Below, in pieces: positions 6,811 through 7,194 of a stretch of DNA of 7,194 nt. The notes under the pieces are model-generated. The model was not told the DNA's origin and did no database searches. It saw only the letters and a list, made by a program, of their open reading frames with translations. Position numbers and translations under genes: made by a program. Numbering within the stretch: the stretch's first letter is position 1; the number at the start of each line of letters is the position of its first letter. Source of the DNA: Spartobacteria bacterium (lineage in GTDB: Bacteria; Verrucomicrobiota; Verrucomicrobiae; Chthoniobacterales; UBA6821); NCBI GenBank assembly GCA_003136515.1, contig PLEU01000111.1, forward strand, positions 1 to 7,194, in the 5' to 3' direction.

Positions 6811-6840
6811 AGGGAAAGGATGAAACTAGAAAGCTAAAAC
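6811..6840. promoter_or_regulatory. Very short divergent intergenic region between pgm and the ABC permease
   Basis: Only 30 bp separate the pgm ATG (minus strand) from the TTG proposed for the permease (plus strand). The segment is A-rich on the plus strand. I cannot point to convincing -35/-10 pairs on either strand. Promoters for the two directions must overlap here or lie in the neighbouring coding sequence, so any regulator bound here could affect both genes. Confidence 0.4.
6820..6837 (+). other. Five-codon mini-ORF (MKLES, stop) in frame with the ABC permease
   Basis: ATG at 6820, preceded by the purine stretch AGGGAAAGG, reads Met-Lys-Leu-Glu-Ser and stops at TAA (6835-6837). The frame is the same as that of the permease, whose TTG at 6841 follows one codon later. 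It may be a leader peptide coupled to a TTG re-initiation, or the original start cut off by a nonsense change. Confidence 0.35.
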
Positions 6841-6848
6841 TTGAAAGC
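6823..6848 (+). repeat. Imperfect tandem repeat at the permease start
   Basis: AAACTAGAAAGC (6823-6834) and AAACTTGAAAGC (6837-6848) match at 11 of 12 bases with a period of 14. The copies straddle the TAA of the mini-ORF and the TTG start. It could be a recent duplication or a pair of half-sites, and chance is possible at this length. Confidence 0.5.
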
Positions 6849-7194
6849 CATAAAATCAGTGAGCCATTTATTCGGGAAATACCGCGCGATTTTCTCGATC
6901 GGCCTTCAGAATACTTTTGTCTACCGCTGGAATTTCCTTCTGCGTTCGCTCTTTGCACTCATCCCGCTGTTTGCCACGGTCTTTGTTTGGCGCTCCATCT
7001 ACAAAGGCACCTCTGGAGAGATCGCCGGATACAACTTCAGTGACATGATCTTCTACTTTCTCGTGGTCCTGCTGGTTGATAACCTGATCACGCCGACCGA
7101 AGATGAATGGCAGATCGCTGCGGAAATCCGCGAAGGGCAGCTCAGCTCCCTGTTGCTGAAACCATTCGACTTTCTTGCCTATCGCTCCTGCATA
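6841..7194 (+). CDS. ABC-2-type transporter permease, N-terminal 118 codons (3' end outside window)
   Basis: This is the membrane subunit of an ABC exporter, which would need a separate ATPase that is presumably encoded beyond base 7194. The frame is open from the TAA at 6835-6837 to the window end. The start is TTG at 6841, with GTG at 6859 as an alternative; neither has a strong Shine-Dalgarno site. Visible features are an amphipathic N-terminus (residues 1-30, LFGKYRAIFSIGLQNTFVYR), a first membrane helix at about 31-50 (NFLLRSLFALIPLFATVFVW), a second starting near 68 (DMIFYFLVVLLVDNLI), and then EIREGQLSSLLLKPFDFLAYR at about 95-115. That last cytoplasmic segment is the characteristic loop of the PF06182 (ABC2_membrane_6) group. 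The substrate is unknown. It is transcribed away from the glycan directon and need not be functionally linked to it. Confidence 0.85.
   Translation, partial: MKAIKSVSHLFGKYRAIFSIGLQNTFVYRWNFLLRSLFALIPLFATVFVWRSIYKGTSGEIAGYNFSDMIFYFLVVLLVDNLITPTEDEWQIAAEIREGQLSSLLLKPFDFLAYRSCI

Noticed and set aside
1..7194. CRISPR array, tRNA, insertion sequence or phage segment
   Set aside because: No regularly spaced repeats, no tRNA-like fold and no transposase or phage protein motifs are visible; coding density is normal throughout.

Overview
The window is about 7.2 kb of ordinary, densely coded bacterial chromosome. It holds one minus-strand directon of five genes and, at the right end, the start of one divergent plus-strand gene. 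I see no RNA gene, mobile element, CRISPR array or phage gene. Moderate-to-high GC, frequent non-ATG starts, Shine-Dalgarno sites present on only some genes, and the pairing of a fused GT4 glycosyltransferase with a long-form GH130 protein suggest a Gram-negative-type bacterium. Verrucomicrobiota or another PVC-group lineage is my best guess, from protein flavour only and with low-to-moderate confidence.

Read in the direction of transcription (right to left), the directon is: a phosphohexomutase (pgm type, 6810-4852); a compact VanW-family protein (4815-4189); a poorly characterised GT-B-like protein with an N-terminal cysteine cluster (4192-3146); a two-domain GT4 glycosyltransferase with a C-terminal helical-toroid domain (about 3078-796); and the first 261 codons of a GH130-family beta-mannoside phosphorylase/hydrolase (783 to beyond base 1). 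Spacing is tight (33-36 nt, a 3-nt overlap, 67 nt, 12 nt), and two of the junctions look translationally coupled. No convincing terminator lies between the genes, so a single operon is likely.

The right end (6841-7194) encodes the N-terminal 118 residues of an ABC-2-type (PF06182-like) membrane permease. It diverges from pgm across only 30 bp, so the promoters for the two directions must overlap or lie inside coding sequence.

Taken together, the minus-strand genes fit a carbohydrate module. The mutase supplies or drains hexose-1-phosphate, the two glycosyltransferases probably build a glycan, and GH130 probably trims or phosphorolyses a mannoside product. VanW suggests a cell-envelope link. 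This functional picture is inference; the family assignments are firm for pgm, VanW, GT4 and GH130, good for the permease, and weaker for the GT-B-like gene.

The points most worth a second look are: the missing ATG of the GT4 gene (a CTG start or a one-base frameshift); the unusual TTG/TGA overlap between vanW and the cysteine-motif protein; a canonical G-quadruplex motif inside that same gene; and the very short divergent intergenic region, which contains an in-frame ATG cut off by TAA and an imperfect tandem repeat.
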